Assembly (NCBI GenBank): GCA_047618565.1
Contig: JBLHKW010000040.1
Location: 1-34,813 of the forward strand
Length of the DNA: 34,813 nucleotides
From: JBLHKW01 sp047618565
Lineage (GTDB): Bacteria; Planctomycetota; UBA1135; GCA-002686595
Direction: 5' to 3'
Part shown: piece by piece, positions 22,770-30,689 of the stretch
How positions within the stretch are numbered: the first letter of the stretch is position 1
Layout: each line of letters starts with the position of its first letter
Program-made: the position numbers and the translations under genes
The notes under the pieces: generated by a model
The model's database searches: none
The model's input: the letters and a program-made list of their open reading frames with translations, nothing else
Told to the model about the DNA's origin: nothing

Positions 22770-24029
22770 GTGGCAAACGTCGCTCGCCAGCTCAAAATGG
22801 CCCTGCGTGGCCGAACACCCTTCTTTCCGTTCTTGGGTGGCTCGCAATCGGGCCTTCCGATACTGAACGCGTCAGATCTGGAGCACGCCTTCCAGAAGGA
22901 GCGCTCGCGCGTGGATCGCAACGGGCGCGGATGCTCCCTGGTCGCCTTCCAGATCGAGCGCCCGACCAGCGCCGGGCGGAACCACCTCGGTGACCTGCTG
23001 CGCAAGCGCTCCCGGCTCTCCGACACACTGGGCCAGCTGCATACGCACCTGCTGGTCGCCCTGTTGCCCGAGACATCCGGCGAAAAGGGTTGGTGCTTCG
23101 CGGACGACATAAAGGACGGTGCGGATGCCCTCGGCGTGAAGGTGCACTGCGAGGTCTACAGCTACCCGCGGGACTGGACGAACAACAACACGGGCTCGGA
23201 CACGTTCGAGAATGCGGGCGAAGCTACGCAGCCCCTGGAGCATGACCTCGAGCCGGTGGTATCGCGCCGGAAGTCGCCGGCCCCGTCGCCGACCACCCGC
23301 AGGCGCCAGGCCGCTCCCGAGGTGCCGCAAGTGGACGTCGAGGAAGAGACGACCGTACTCAGTGTCAACGACATCGGAACGGAGATGCCAGCGCGCCCGG
23401 TCGGGGACCTGCGGCCGCTGATCCAGCACCCGCTGCCCTTCTGGAAGCGAGCCCTCGACATCATCACTTCCGCATCCCTGCTGATCGTGCTCTCGCCGCT
23501 CCTGTTCATCGTCGGACTCGCGGTAAAGACCACGTCCAACGGCCCGATCATCTTTAGGCAGAAGCGCGTGGGCGAGGGCGGACGGCCGTTCTACTTCTAC
23601 AAGTTCCGCTCGATGTACGAGGACGCCGAGGAGCGCAAGGCTGAGCTGATGGAGGACAACGAGGCCGACGGCCCCGTGTTCAAGATTCGCAACGACCCGC
23701 GCTTCACGGCCATCGGAAAGCTCCTGCGTACGTCCAGCATCGACGAGCTTCCGCAGCTCTGGAACGTGTTCAAGGGCGACATGACGCTCGTCGGACCGCG
23801 CCCTCCCACGGAGGACGAGGTGCCGAACTACGAGCTCTGGCAGCTCCACCGCCTGGCCACCCGCGGCGGCATCACCTGCATCTGGCAGGTCAGCGGCCGC
23901 AGCGACATCAAGTTCCTGGAGTGGGCGCGGATGGACCTGCGCTACCTGGCCACGAAGTCCTTCTGGACGGACCTGGGACTGCTCTGGCGCACGATGTCAG
24001 CGGTCGTCTCGGGCAAGGGCGCGTACTGA
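22770..24029 (+). CDS. Monotopic phosphoglycosyl transferase fused to an N-terminal degenerate GGDEF-like domain
   Basis: The 419-residue protein has two parts. Residues about 35-136 resemble a diguanylate cyclase fold (SLVAFQIERP, RKRSRLSDTLGQL, LLVALLPETSGEKGWCFADDI, VYSYPRDW), but QLHTH stands where GGDEF is expected, so it cannot be an active cyclase. A charged linker (137-222) follows. Residues 223-419 are the bacterial sugar transferase domain, with a re-entrant membrane helix broken at Ser-Pro (LLIVLSPLLFIVGLAVK), FRQKRVG, KFRSM, the catalytic Asp325-Glu326 in SSIDELPQL and GDMTLVGPRPP. It moves a sugar phosphate from a UDP-sugar to undecaprenyl phosphate, the first step of a repeat unit. 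It converges with the operon ending in asnB. Confidence 0.9.
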   Translation: MANVARQLKMALRGRTPFFPFLGGSQSGLPILNASDLEHAFQKERSRVDRNGRGCSLVAFQIERPTSAGRNHLGDLLRKRSRLSDTLGQLHTHLLVALLPETSGEKGWCFADDIKDGADALGVKVHCEVYSYPRDWTNNNTGSDTFENAGEATQPLEHDLEPVVSRRKSPAPSPTTRRRQAAPEVPQVDVEEETTVLSVNDIGTEMPARPVGDLRPLIQHPLPFWKRALDIITSASLLIVLSPLLFIVGLAVKTTSNGPIIFRQKRVGEGGRPFYFYKFRSMYEDAEERKAELMEDNEADGPVFKIRNDPRFTAIGKLLRTSSIDELPQLWNVFKGDMTLVGPRPPTEDEVPNYELWQLHRLATRGGITCIWQVSGRSDIKFLEWARMDLRYLATKSFWTDLGLLWRTMSAVVSGKGAY

Positions 24030-24033
24030 CCAC

Positions 24034-24068
24034 GGGGGCTTCTGCCCCCCCTCACGGGCGCGTGCCCG
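24034..24068. terminator. Two adjacent hairpins between converging genes
   Basis: GGGGGC-TTCT-GCCCCC (24034-24049) and CGGGC-GCGT-GCCCG (24055-24068) fill the 39-bp gap between the transferase stop and the asnB-like stop. Neither has a clear U-run, but position and pairing suit a bidirectional transcription end. Confidence 0.5.
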
Positions 24069-25979
24069 CTACCTGACGCTCGACCGGCGGAAGGCCTCCT
24101 GATACCAGACCTCCGCCGAGAGCAGGGTCCACAGGGCCAGGCTCTGGTCGGACTGACCGCTCATGTGGCTATCCAGCAAGCCGCGAATCTCCGCCGGGTT
24201 GCCATAGGTCGCACACAGGCTGTCGCTGGACCCGAGGAAGGTCTCCAGCATGTCGCGCATGGATCCGCGGAACCACTGCGCCAGGGGAACCCGGAAGCCC
24301 CACTTGCGCCTCTGGGTGATCTCGTCGGGGATCAGCTCGCGCGCCCACTCCTTCACGATCCACTTGCGGCTGCGCCCGCGGCATTTCATGCGCGGTGCGA
24401 GGGCGAGGCCGAAGGGCACCAGGGCGCGGTCCAGGAACGGCACGCGCGCCTCGAGGCCGTGCGCCATGGTCATGCGGTCTCCGCGCTCGAGCAGGTTGCC
24501 CGGCAGCCAGCTGGCACAATCGAGGCCCTGCATGCGTGCCGTGGCATCCGCATCGGCAAACCCGTTCAGGACGTCCACGTGCATGCTGGTGGTGGCGGCC
24601 CACTCATCGTCCCCCCACCCGATCCCGGGCAACAGGAGCTGCAGCTGGGAGCGATCCAGGTAGCTGAACCACTGCACCAGGCGGTCGACCTCGGCCCGGT
24701 GAGCGAGTGAGCGGGCCACGATGCCGACCCGCCGCCGCTCCAGGCCGAAGAGCGCGCCGGCGCGCTCGACCACGCCCGGGCCCACGGTTCGCATCAGCTG
24801 ACGCAATGCCCACGGAGCCCCGGCGAAACCGTACTTCGGATAGCCGCAAAAGACCTCGTCCGCGCCTTCACCGCTGAGCACGACCTTCACGGTCTCGCGC
24901 GCCACGCGGCTCATCTTCGCGATCGCCAGGTCGGCGGGCTCGCTGATCGGCGCATCGCGCACCAGGCTCATCGGCACGAAGGACTCGGCGTACTCGCGCT
25001 CCTCCAGATCGACCTCGGTGTGGTCCGTGCCGAACTTCTCCGCCACGATGCGCGCAAAGCCCTGTTCGTTGTGCGGGTCCCCTCGAAAGCCGACGGAGAA
25101 GGTGCAGATCTTCTCCCCCTCCGCCCGGATGCGGCGCATGAGAGCGACGATCAGGCTGCTGTCGAGGCCGCCCGACAGGAAGGCGCCGACAGGCACGTCC
25201 GCAATCAAGCGCTTCTCGACGGCTTCCTCGAGCAGGGCGCGACCGCTGGCGACGAGTTCGGACTCGCTCGAGCGCGCCTGTTGCTCGGCGGCCACACGGC
25301 GGCGTTGCGCCTGGTCGAAGTAGCAGCCCTGGGCGCGACCCTCGCGCGAGAACGTCAGGAAGCTGCCGGGAGGCAACTGCTGAACGCCCTCGTAGAGCGT
25401 CTTCTGGCCGTACACCGCACGAAACCGCAGGACGTCCCGCAGCGCGCTCACGTTCAGTTCGGCCCGCACCTCGGGGTGCTGAAGGACGGCCTTGATCTCG
25501 CTCGCGAAGACGAGTAGATCGGGCCGCGGCTGGGCGAAGAACAGCGGCTTGATCCCCATCGGATCCCGGGCGAGCAGCAGCCGCTGCGCGCGCCGATCCC
25601 AGGCCCCGAGGGCGAACATGCCATCCAGGCGATCGAGGGCGCCGTCCCAGTCGCTATCAAGCGCCTGCAGCGCGACCTCCGTGTCGCCCTGGGTCGAAAA
25701 CTTCGCCCCGGTGGCGAGCAGCTCCTCGCGCAGCGCCTGGTAGTTGTAGATCTCACCGTTGAAGGTCAGCACGAGTGCAGCCTGGTCGTGCTGCATCGGC
25801 TGCTGGCTCAGCTCGAGATCGATGATGCTCAGTCGCCGGTGCGCAAGGCCACAGGGTCCGTCGGCCCAGACTCCCTGGGCATCGGGGCCGCGGCGTGCCA
25901 GGGTCGTGGCCATGGACCGCAACAGCTCCTGGTCCACCGCGCGACCGGAGAAGTCGACGTAGCCCGCGATCCCGCACAT
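24069..25979 (-). CDS. asnB: Asparagine synthase (glutamine-hydrolysing)-type amidotransferase
   Basis: The 636-residue protein has the full AsnB layout. An N-terminal class II glutamine amidotransferase begins MCGIAGYVDF, with Cys2 as the nucleophile, and carries LAHRRLSIIDL and FNGEIYNY. The C-terminal ATP-pyrophosphatase domain has the P-loop-like FLSGGLDSSLIVALM and VVLSGEGADEVFCGYPKYG. The reaction transfers ammonia from glutamine to a carboxylate activated by AMP. In surface-glycan clusters such enzymes often amidate sugar carboxyls (for example WbpS-type) rather than make free Asn. The WbpA-like dehydrogenase in this operon provides a uronic acid that could be such a substrate; that is inference. 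It starts 2 bp after the upstream glycosyltransferase stop and is the last gene of the operon. Confidence 0.92.
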   Translation of the reverse strand: MCGIAGYVDFSGRAVDQELLRSMATTLARRGPDAQGVWADGPCGLAHRRLSIIDLELSQQPMQHDQAALVLTFNGEIYNYQALREELLATGAKFSTQGDTEVALQALDSDWDGALDRLDGMFALGAWDRRAQRLLLARDPMGIKPLFFAQPRPDLLVFASEIKAVLQHPEVRAELNVSALRDVLRFRAVYGQKTLYEGVQQLPPGSFLTFSREGRAQGCYFDQAQRRRVAAEQQARSSESELVASGRALLEEAVEKRLIADVPVGAFLSGGLDSSLIVALMRRIRAEGEKICTFSVGFRGDPHNEQGFARIVAEKFGTDHTEVDLEEREYAESFVPMSLVRDAPISEPADLAIAKMSRVARETVKVVLSGEGADEVFCGYPKYGFAGAPWALRQLMRTVGPGVVERAGALFGLERRRVGIVARSLAHRAEVDRLVQWFSYLDRSQLQLLLPGIGWGDDEWAATTSMHVDVLNGFADADATARMQGLDCASWLPGNLLERGDRMTMAHGLEARVPFLDRALVPFGLALAPRMKCRGRSRKWIVKEWARELIPDEITQRRKWGFRVPLAQWFRGSMRDMLETFLGSSDSLCATYGNPAEIRGLLDSHMSGQSDQSLALWTLLSAEVWYQEAFRRSSVR

Positions 25980-25981
25980 GC

Positions 25982-27199
25982 CTAGACGACCCCCATCAGG
26001 GCCTGGACACGGTCCGCGAGCGCATCCCAGCTGCAGTGCTCGACGGCTTCACGACGGGCGCGCACGCGCGCCGGGTCGCGCTCCTCGAGAGCCGCTGTGA
26101 TCGCGCCGCAAAACTCCTCGGTGGTCCCGCCCTGGTAGACGTGGGACGCGTACCGATCCAGTTCCGGGAAGGGCGTCGAGACGATCGGAAAGCCGAGCGC
26201 CAGGTACTCCTTCAGCTTGATCGGGTTGCAGCCCTTGATCCACTCGTTGCGCAACCAGGGCATGATGCCGATGGCGAAGTGGGCCGCGTAGGTCGGGAGC
26301 TCCTCGTAGGAGACGGGACCCAGGTAGGCCACGTTCGGCTCGGCTGTCAGGCGCCCGATCTCCATCGCCTTGGGGCCCACCACGACCAGGGTCGCCGGGT
26401 GGATGTGGCGTGCTGCGGCGATCATCAAGTCCAGGTCGACCGTGTAGTCGTCTAGCGCGCCATAGAAACCGACCAGCGGCCCCTGTAGCCCGCGCAGCTT
26501 CGGCGGCAGCTCGCAGAGCGCCTTGCCGTGCACGTCGCGGCTGCCCGCGAAATGGTCAAAGTCCACGCCGTGGTCCAGGTACTCACCGTGATTGACCCGC
26601 TCGCGCTCCTTGTTGAACAGTACGCGATTCACGTACAGGACGCGATCCGAAGCCGCCAGCAGCTCGTTCTCGAGGCCGCCGATCAGCTCCGAGTTCACCT
26701 CCGGAAAGCTCGAGAAGTCGTCCGAGCGGTTGAAGATCACGCTGTTCCACTCGCGCCGCTTCACCACCGGGTAGGCGGTCGGAATGGTGACCCAGGTCGC
26801 CGGGCGCTGCATTCCGAGACGCCGCGTGAGCATGCGCACCTGCGCCCCCACGAAGGCGCCGTTGAAGGCCAGCATGCGCGGGCTGTACTTGGGCACGAAC
26901 AGCGGGCTGTAGATCCACAGCCCGCAGGGGTCGCGCCGCAGGCCCTTCATCGTGCTCTTCAGCTTGCGCGCGTAGCGCCTGAAAGGCAGCTCGGTCTTGC
27001 CCGGTACGGGCGCGCGCATGCCCAGGCTGTTGACCCAGAGCACAGGCAGACGCTGCGCCAGCCGGCGCATGATCTGACACTCGCTGTGCCCGCGGTTGTG
27101 GTACCACCAGTCGACACCGGCGAAACACACCACGCCGTCTCCCTGTGGCTGCGCCGTGGCCGCCCCGTCCGCTGCTCCGCGCGCACTGGCCATGGTCAC
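25982..27199 (-). CDS. Glycosyltransferase, GT-B fold (GT4-like)
   Basis: The 405-residue cytosolic enzyme likely adds one sugar to the lipid-linked repeat unit. The GTG start at 27199 overlaps the upstream dehydrogenase stop (GTGA); an ATG at 27193 is an alternative. The C-terminal half shows GT-B features: PLVGFYGALDDYTVDLDLM, VVVGPKAMEIG, VAYLGPVSYEELPTYAAHFAIGIMPW, and the donor-binding KLKEYLALGFPIVSTPFPELDRYA. The N-terminal half begins FAGVDWWYHNRGHSECQIMRRL, as in glycosyltransferases of exopolysaccharide loci. Donor and acceptor cannot be read from sequence. Confidence 0.82.
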   Translation of the reverse strand: MTMASARGAADGAATAQPQGDGVVCFAGVDWWYHNRGHSECQIMRRLAQRLPVLWVNSLGMRAPVPGKTELPFRRYARKLKSTMKGLRRDPCGLWIYSPLFVPKYSPRMLAFNGAFVGAQVRMLTRRLGMQRPATWVTIPTAYPVVKRREWNSVIFNRSDDFSSFPEVNSELIGGLENELLAASDRVLYVNRVLFNKERERVNHGEYLDHGVDFDHFAGSRDVHGKALCELPPKLRGLQGPLVGFYGALDDYTVDLDLMIAAARHIHPATLVVVGPKAMEIGRLTAEPNVAYLGPVSYEELPTYAAHFAIGIMPWLRNEWIKGCNPIKLKEYLALGFPIVSTPFPELDRYASHVYQGGTTEEFCGAITAALEERDPARVRARREAVEHCSWDALADRVQALMGVV

Positions 27200-28560
27200 G
27201 CCTTGACCAGCCTCGCTCCCAGCTGCTCCTGGAATTCGCGCATCGCGTCACGCGTATCGACGATCAGCTGCGCGTGTTCCGCGAGCAGCGCGAGATCCAC
27301 GCCCGGGTGCGCGGTGGCGATCACGACCACGTCGTAGCTCGCTACCGACTCGGCGGTCAGGTCCACGCTCTTCATCCCGAGGTCGTGCTTGCGCACAGGC
27401 TCGGCGACGGGCACCAGCGAATCCGAGTAGTCCACATGCGCGCCGCTCTCGCGGAAACCCTCGATCAGGGTGTAGGACGGGGATTCGCGCGTATCGCCGA
27501 TTCCGGCCTTGTATGCCAGCCCGAGCACCAGCACGCGCGAGCCGTTCACGGGCTTGCGGCACGCGTTCAGGGCCTCCATCGTGCGCTGCATGACGTAGGT
27601 CGGCATGTGCGTGTTGATCATCCCCGCCAGCTCGATGAACTGGACCGATCGATCGAGCTCCTTGGCCTTCCACGACAGGTAGAACGGATCGATCGGAATG
27701 CAGTGTCCTCCGAGTCCGGGGCCCGGATAGAAGGGCATGAAGCCGAAGGGCTTGGTCGAGGCGGCGCGCACGACGTCCCAGATGTCCACGTCCATCTGGG
27801 TCAGCACCATCTTCATCTCGTTGACGAGCGCGATGTTGACCGCACGGAAGATGTTCTCGAGCAGCTTGGAGGCCTCGGCGATCTCGGCCGTCGCGACCGG
27901 CACGACGTGCTCGACGCCCTTTTCGTAGACCAGCGTCGCGAGCTCGGTCGAGACGTCGTCGACGCCGCCGACCAGCTTGGGGATCGTGCTGGTCGTGTGG
28001 GTCGCACGGCCGGGGTCCTCGCGCTCGGGCGAGAAGGCCATGAAGAAGTCGCGCCCGACCTGCAGATCGCCCGCCGACTCGGGGACGCTCGCGAGCATGA
28101 CCGGCAGCATCTCGTCGCGCGTGGTGCCCGGGAAGGACGTGGACTCCAGCACGACCAGCTGGCCGGTGTGCAGGCGCTTCCCGATCTCGCGCGCCGAGCT
28201 CAGCACGTAGCTGAGGTCCGGCTCGCGGTGCGGACCCAGGGGCGTCGGCACGCACACGATCACCACGTCCACCTCCGCCAGCCTGTCGAAGTCCGTCGTG
28301 CAGTCGAAGCGTCCGCCATCGAACAGTTCCTTCACGATCTGGTCGCCGAGGTGCGTCAGGTAGTTGCGCCCATCTTTCAGACTCTCGATCTTGCTCGGAT
28401 CGATGTCGAAGCCCACCACCGGGGCTCCGCCACGGGCCAGCGCATGAGCCAGGGGCAAGCCGACGTAGCCCAGGCCGATGATCCCCATCGACGCCTCGTT
28501 CGAATGCAGCTTGGCCCGCAGACCCTCGGCGGCGCCGGACTTCTGATGCTCGATAACCAA
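27196..28560 (-). CDS. wbpA: Nucleotide-sugar 6-dehydrogenase, UDP-GlcNAc dehydrogenase (WbpA)-like
   Basis: This 454-residue NAD-dependent enzyme oxidises C6 of a UDP-hexose to a uronic acid. It starts at TTG 28560 behind GAGGGG. The Rossmann motif GLGYVG is at residues 29-34, followed by VGFDIDPSKIESL. The catalytic Cys287 is in the block PFYPGPGLGGHCIPIDPFYLSWKA, whose PGPGLGGH form is typical of WbpA/WbpO-like UDP-N-acetylhexosamine dehydrogenases rather than UDP-glucose dehydrogenase. The SESLVP-type C-terminal domain is complete. The product, probably UDP-GlcNAcA or a relative, would be used by neighbouring transferases and may be amidated by the AsnB-like protein. It lies 1 bp after the PssE-like gene stop. 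Confidence 0.88.
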   Translation of the reverse strand: MVIEHQKSGAAEGLRAKLHSNEASMGIIGLGYVGLPLAHALARGGAPVVGFDIDPSKIESLKDGRNYLTHLGDQIVKELFDGGRFDCTTDFDRLAEVDVVIVCVPTPLGPHREPDLSYVLSSAREIGKRLHTGQLVVLESTSFPGTTRDEMLPVMLASVPESAGDLQVGRDFFMAFSPEREDPGRATHTTSTIPKLVGGVDDVSTELATLVYEKGVEHVVPVATAEIAEASKLLENIFRAVNIALVNEMKMVLTQMDVDIWDVVRAASTKPFGFMPFYPGPGLGGHCIPIDPFYLSWKAKELDRSVQFIELAGMINTHMPTYVMQRTMEALNACRKPVNGSRVLVLGLAYKAGIGDTRESPSYTLIEGFRESGAHVDYSDSLVPVAEPVRKHDLGMKSVDLTAESVASYDVVVIATAHPGVDLALLAEHAQLIVDTRDAMREFQEQLGARLVKA

Positions 28561-28561
28561 G

Positions 28562-29047
28562 TCAATCCCCTCGTTCTTGAATGAACGCCCGGATGGCGTC
28601 CAGCAGCTCCGGAGCCGCGTCTTGTCGCAATACGTCGGGAGCCGTGATCGACTCCAGGCGGCCCAGTCTGTCTATCAAATCCTCTGTCGTGAAGGCAACG
28701 AAGACACCGTCATGCGCCTCGAATCTTCGCGCTGTCGCCAGCTGGTGATCGTTGCGGTGCTCCCCCATCTCGGCCCGGCGCGGAAGCACGATGATCGGCT
28801 TGCCGTTCTCGAGGGCCGAGATGATCGATCCCAGGCCCGCATGGGCGATCACCACGGACGCCTCGCGCATGTGTTCGGCATATTCCTGCGGGGAGATGAA
28901 GCCCCTGGCCTCGATGTGTTCCGGGCTCAGAGCGCTGTCCCCGATCTGGGCGAAAACCCGGACATCCGGCCGTCCCGCCGCCCAGCCATCGACACATTCC
29001 ACGAGGCGGTCGAAGGCCATCTGCGTGCCGATCGTCAGGAAGATCAC
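28562..29047 (-). CDS. PssE/Alg13-like glycosyltransferase catalytic subunit
   Basis: The 161-residue protein equals the C-terminal half of a GT28-type enzyme. The start MIFLTIGTQMAFDRLVECVD matches the Alg13/PssE group (usually VTVGT). The donor-binding block SVVIAHAGLGSIISALENGKPIIVLPRRAEMGEHRNDHQLATA is complete. It works with a membrane partner, here the PssD/Alg14-like protein encoded just upstream. In rhizobia PssD-PssE is a glucuronosyltransferase, so uronic acid transfer is plausible beside the WbpA-like gene. The GTG start overlaps the upstream stop by 4 nt. Confidence 0.85.
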   Translation of the reverse strand: MIFLTIGTQMAFDRLVECVDGWAAGRPDVRVFAQIGDSALSPEHIEARGFISPQEYAEHMREASVVIAHAGLGSIISALENGKPIIVLPRRAEMGEHRNDHQLATARRFEAHDGVFVAFTTEDLIDRLGRLESITAPDVLRQDAAPELLDAIRAFIQERGD

Positions 29048-29517
29048 AGCACCTGCCCCCGGTACTCAGGCCCGCCCTCGCGCGCGAGCTCCGGCCACTG
29101 GGTGAGCCAGAGGTCGGCGTAGGGCTTCACGATGCGACCCGACAGGGACAGGATCTCAGCGTTGGCGATGCTGTCGACCCAGATGGTGCGCGCACCGAGC
29201 AGCTTGCCGATCCGCAGACCGAAATAGCCCGGCGCCGCTCCAGTGGAGACGACCAGGTCGGGCCGCTCGCGCAGCACGACCCAGAGCACGCGCAGGGCCA
29301 GAACGAGGAGCGCCAGCTTGCTGTCCTGGTTGGCGTCGTTGACGCGGTGGAAGCGCGCCTCGGGAACCTGCTCGCGGTAGGCGTGGTCCACGCAAACGAA
29401 GACCTGCTCCAGCCCCTCGAAGGCGGAACGCAGGCGCATCATCTGGATCCAGTGGCCACCGCCCGAGGCCACGGCCAGGATGCGTTGCTTCGTTCGCCTG
29501 CGCCCTAGCCCTAACAC
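29044..29517 (-). CDS. PssD/Alg14-like glycosyltransferase membrane-anchor subunit
   Basis: The GTG at 29517 gives 157 residues, the normal length for this family; the frame is open further upstream but only as antiphase overlap with the GT2 gene. Family features are ILAVASGGGHWIQMMRL near the start, a hydrophobic stretch (ALLVLALRVLWVVL) and DLVVSTGAAPGYFGLRIGKLLGARTIWVDSIANAE. It recruits the Alg13-like partner to the membrane and binds the acceptor lipid. It overlaps the GT2 gene by 7 nt and the PssE-like gene by 4 nt, so the chain is tightly coupled. Confidence 0.82.
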   Translation of the reverse strand: MLGLGRRRTKQRILAVASGGGHWIQMMRLRSAFEGLEQVFVCVDHAYREQVPEARFHRVNDANQDSKLALLVLALRVLWVVLRERPDLVVSTGAAPGYFGLRIGKLLGARTIWVDSIANAEILSLSGRIVKPYADLWLTQWPELAREGGPEYRGQVL

Positions 29518-30449
29518 CGGTGCCACCCCTTGCGACCGGCCCAGATGTCGGTCCAGGTCTCGCTCGAAGCCCTGAAGCGGCCACTCAGCAGACCCGCGAT
29601 GCGGAACGTGATCATGCGACCGAGCGCCCAGGCGTCGAAGATGCGGGTGCCCAACCACGCATGACCCGCGCCCCAGTGCTTCCGAAAAAGCTGCGTGCGC
29701 GAGGAGAAGATCTTGATCATGCGGTCCGCGCGCACGAGCTCGGACGCGCCGACATGATGGATGATCTTGGCCTCGGGCAAGTGTGTGCAGCGGCCGCCTG
29801 CGTCCCACGCACGCATGCACAGGTCGTAGTCCTCGCCGTACATGAAGAAGTCCTCGTCGAACCCCCCGAGCTGGTCCCAGAACGTCTTCGTGATCATGAG
29901 CAGGCAGCCGGCGATGATGTCGACGTCACGCACGCTGTCGCGTTTCCAGCGCCCCATGGACTCCGGATCGAGCAAGCGCGACCCCGGCGCCAGACGCGCC
30001 AGCCCGGTCGCCATGCAGAACAGGCTCCAGAGGGAGATGTTGCCGCAACAGGAGCGCGGCTCCAGCCGGCCGTCCGCGTAGAACGTGCGCCCACCGAGCA
30101 GGACATCGTGCTCGGCCTTCAATGACCACGCGTACATCGCCTCGAGACTGCCGGCCTGGATCTCGGTGTCCGGATTCAGCAGCAACAACCGCTCGCCGCG
30201 CGCCTGCTTGGCCGCAAGGTTGTTCGCCCGACCGAATCCCAGGTTGCTCCCGGGCGTGAGCATGACGACCTGCGGGAAGCGCTCGCGGATCGCCTCGGCG
30301 GAGCCATCCGAGGATGCGTTGTCCACCAGCACGACCTCGAAGCTCGGACCCGAAAACAGGTCGAAGACCGAAGCCAGACACGCCAGGGTCAGCTCGCGCG
30401 TGTTGTAGCTCACGATCAGGATCGAGAGGTCAAGGGCGCCGGCCTTCAT
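29511..30449 (-). CDS. GT2-family glycosyltransferase, rhamnosyltransferase (WbbL)-like
   Basis: The 312-residue protein has the GT-A nucleotide-binding start DLSILIVSYNTRELTLACLASVF, then VVLVDNASSDGSAEAIRERFP and NLGFGRANN. LLLLNPDTEI carries the metal-binding acidic residue. GGFDEDFFMYGEDYDLCMRAWDAGGRC contains the acceptor-site ED motif. This pattern is typical of WbbL-like rhamnosyltransferases, but many related enzymes use other sugars. The ATG start lies about 240 bp after the flippase stop, the only real gap in the operon; a hairpin (30488-30505) lies in it. It overlaps the PssD-like gene. Confidence 0.9.
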   Translation of the reverse strand: MKAGALDLSILIVSYNTRELTLACLASVFDLFSGPSFEVVLVDNASSDGSAEAIRERFPQVVMLTPGSNLGFGRANNLAAKQARGERLLLLNPDTEIQAGSLEAMYAWSLKAEHDVLLGGRTFYADGRLEPRSCCGNISLWSLFCMATGLARLAPGSRLLDPESMGRWKRDSVRDVDIIAGCLLMITKTFWDQLGGFDEDFFMYGEDYDLCMRAWDAGGRCTHLPEAKIIHHVGASELVRADRMIKIFSSRTQLFRKHWGAGHAWLGTRIFDAWALGRMITFRIAGLLSGRFRASSETWTDIWAGRKGWHRC

Positions 30450-30487
30450 GACGCGCCTCCGGAACCGACGCAGCGGACCGATCGTGC

Positions 30488-30505
30488 CAGGCCCGCGGGG
30501 GCCTG
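30488..30505 (-). repeat. Perfect hairpin between flippase and GT2 genes
   Basis: CAGGCCC (30488-30494), loop GCGG, GGGCCTG (30499-30505) pair perfectly over 7 bp, 38 bp before the GT2 start on the minus strand. There is no U-run. It could attenuate or stabilise the downstream mRNA. The remaining intergenic sequence to 30689 shows no gene. Confidence 0.4.
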
Positions 30506-30689
30506 CTCCATGGGCTCCTTCGCGGAGTGTGGAAGCACTGGCAAGGCGGCGTGGTGCATGGCGAACGGTCCAGCGGGATGGCCGGGATCCTCTCCTGATG
30601 GAACGCCGCCCGGGGCTGCGCGATGCCGGCCGGGGGCGCGCTTACCTTACATCGGCGAGGAGCCAGAGCAACACGAGCAAACCGGCGTT

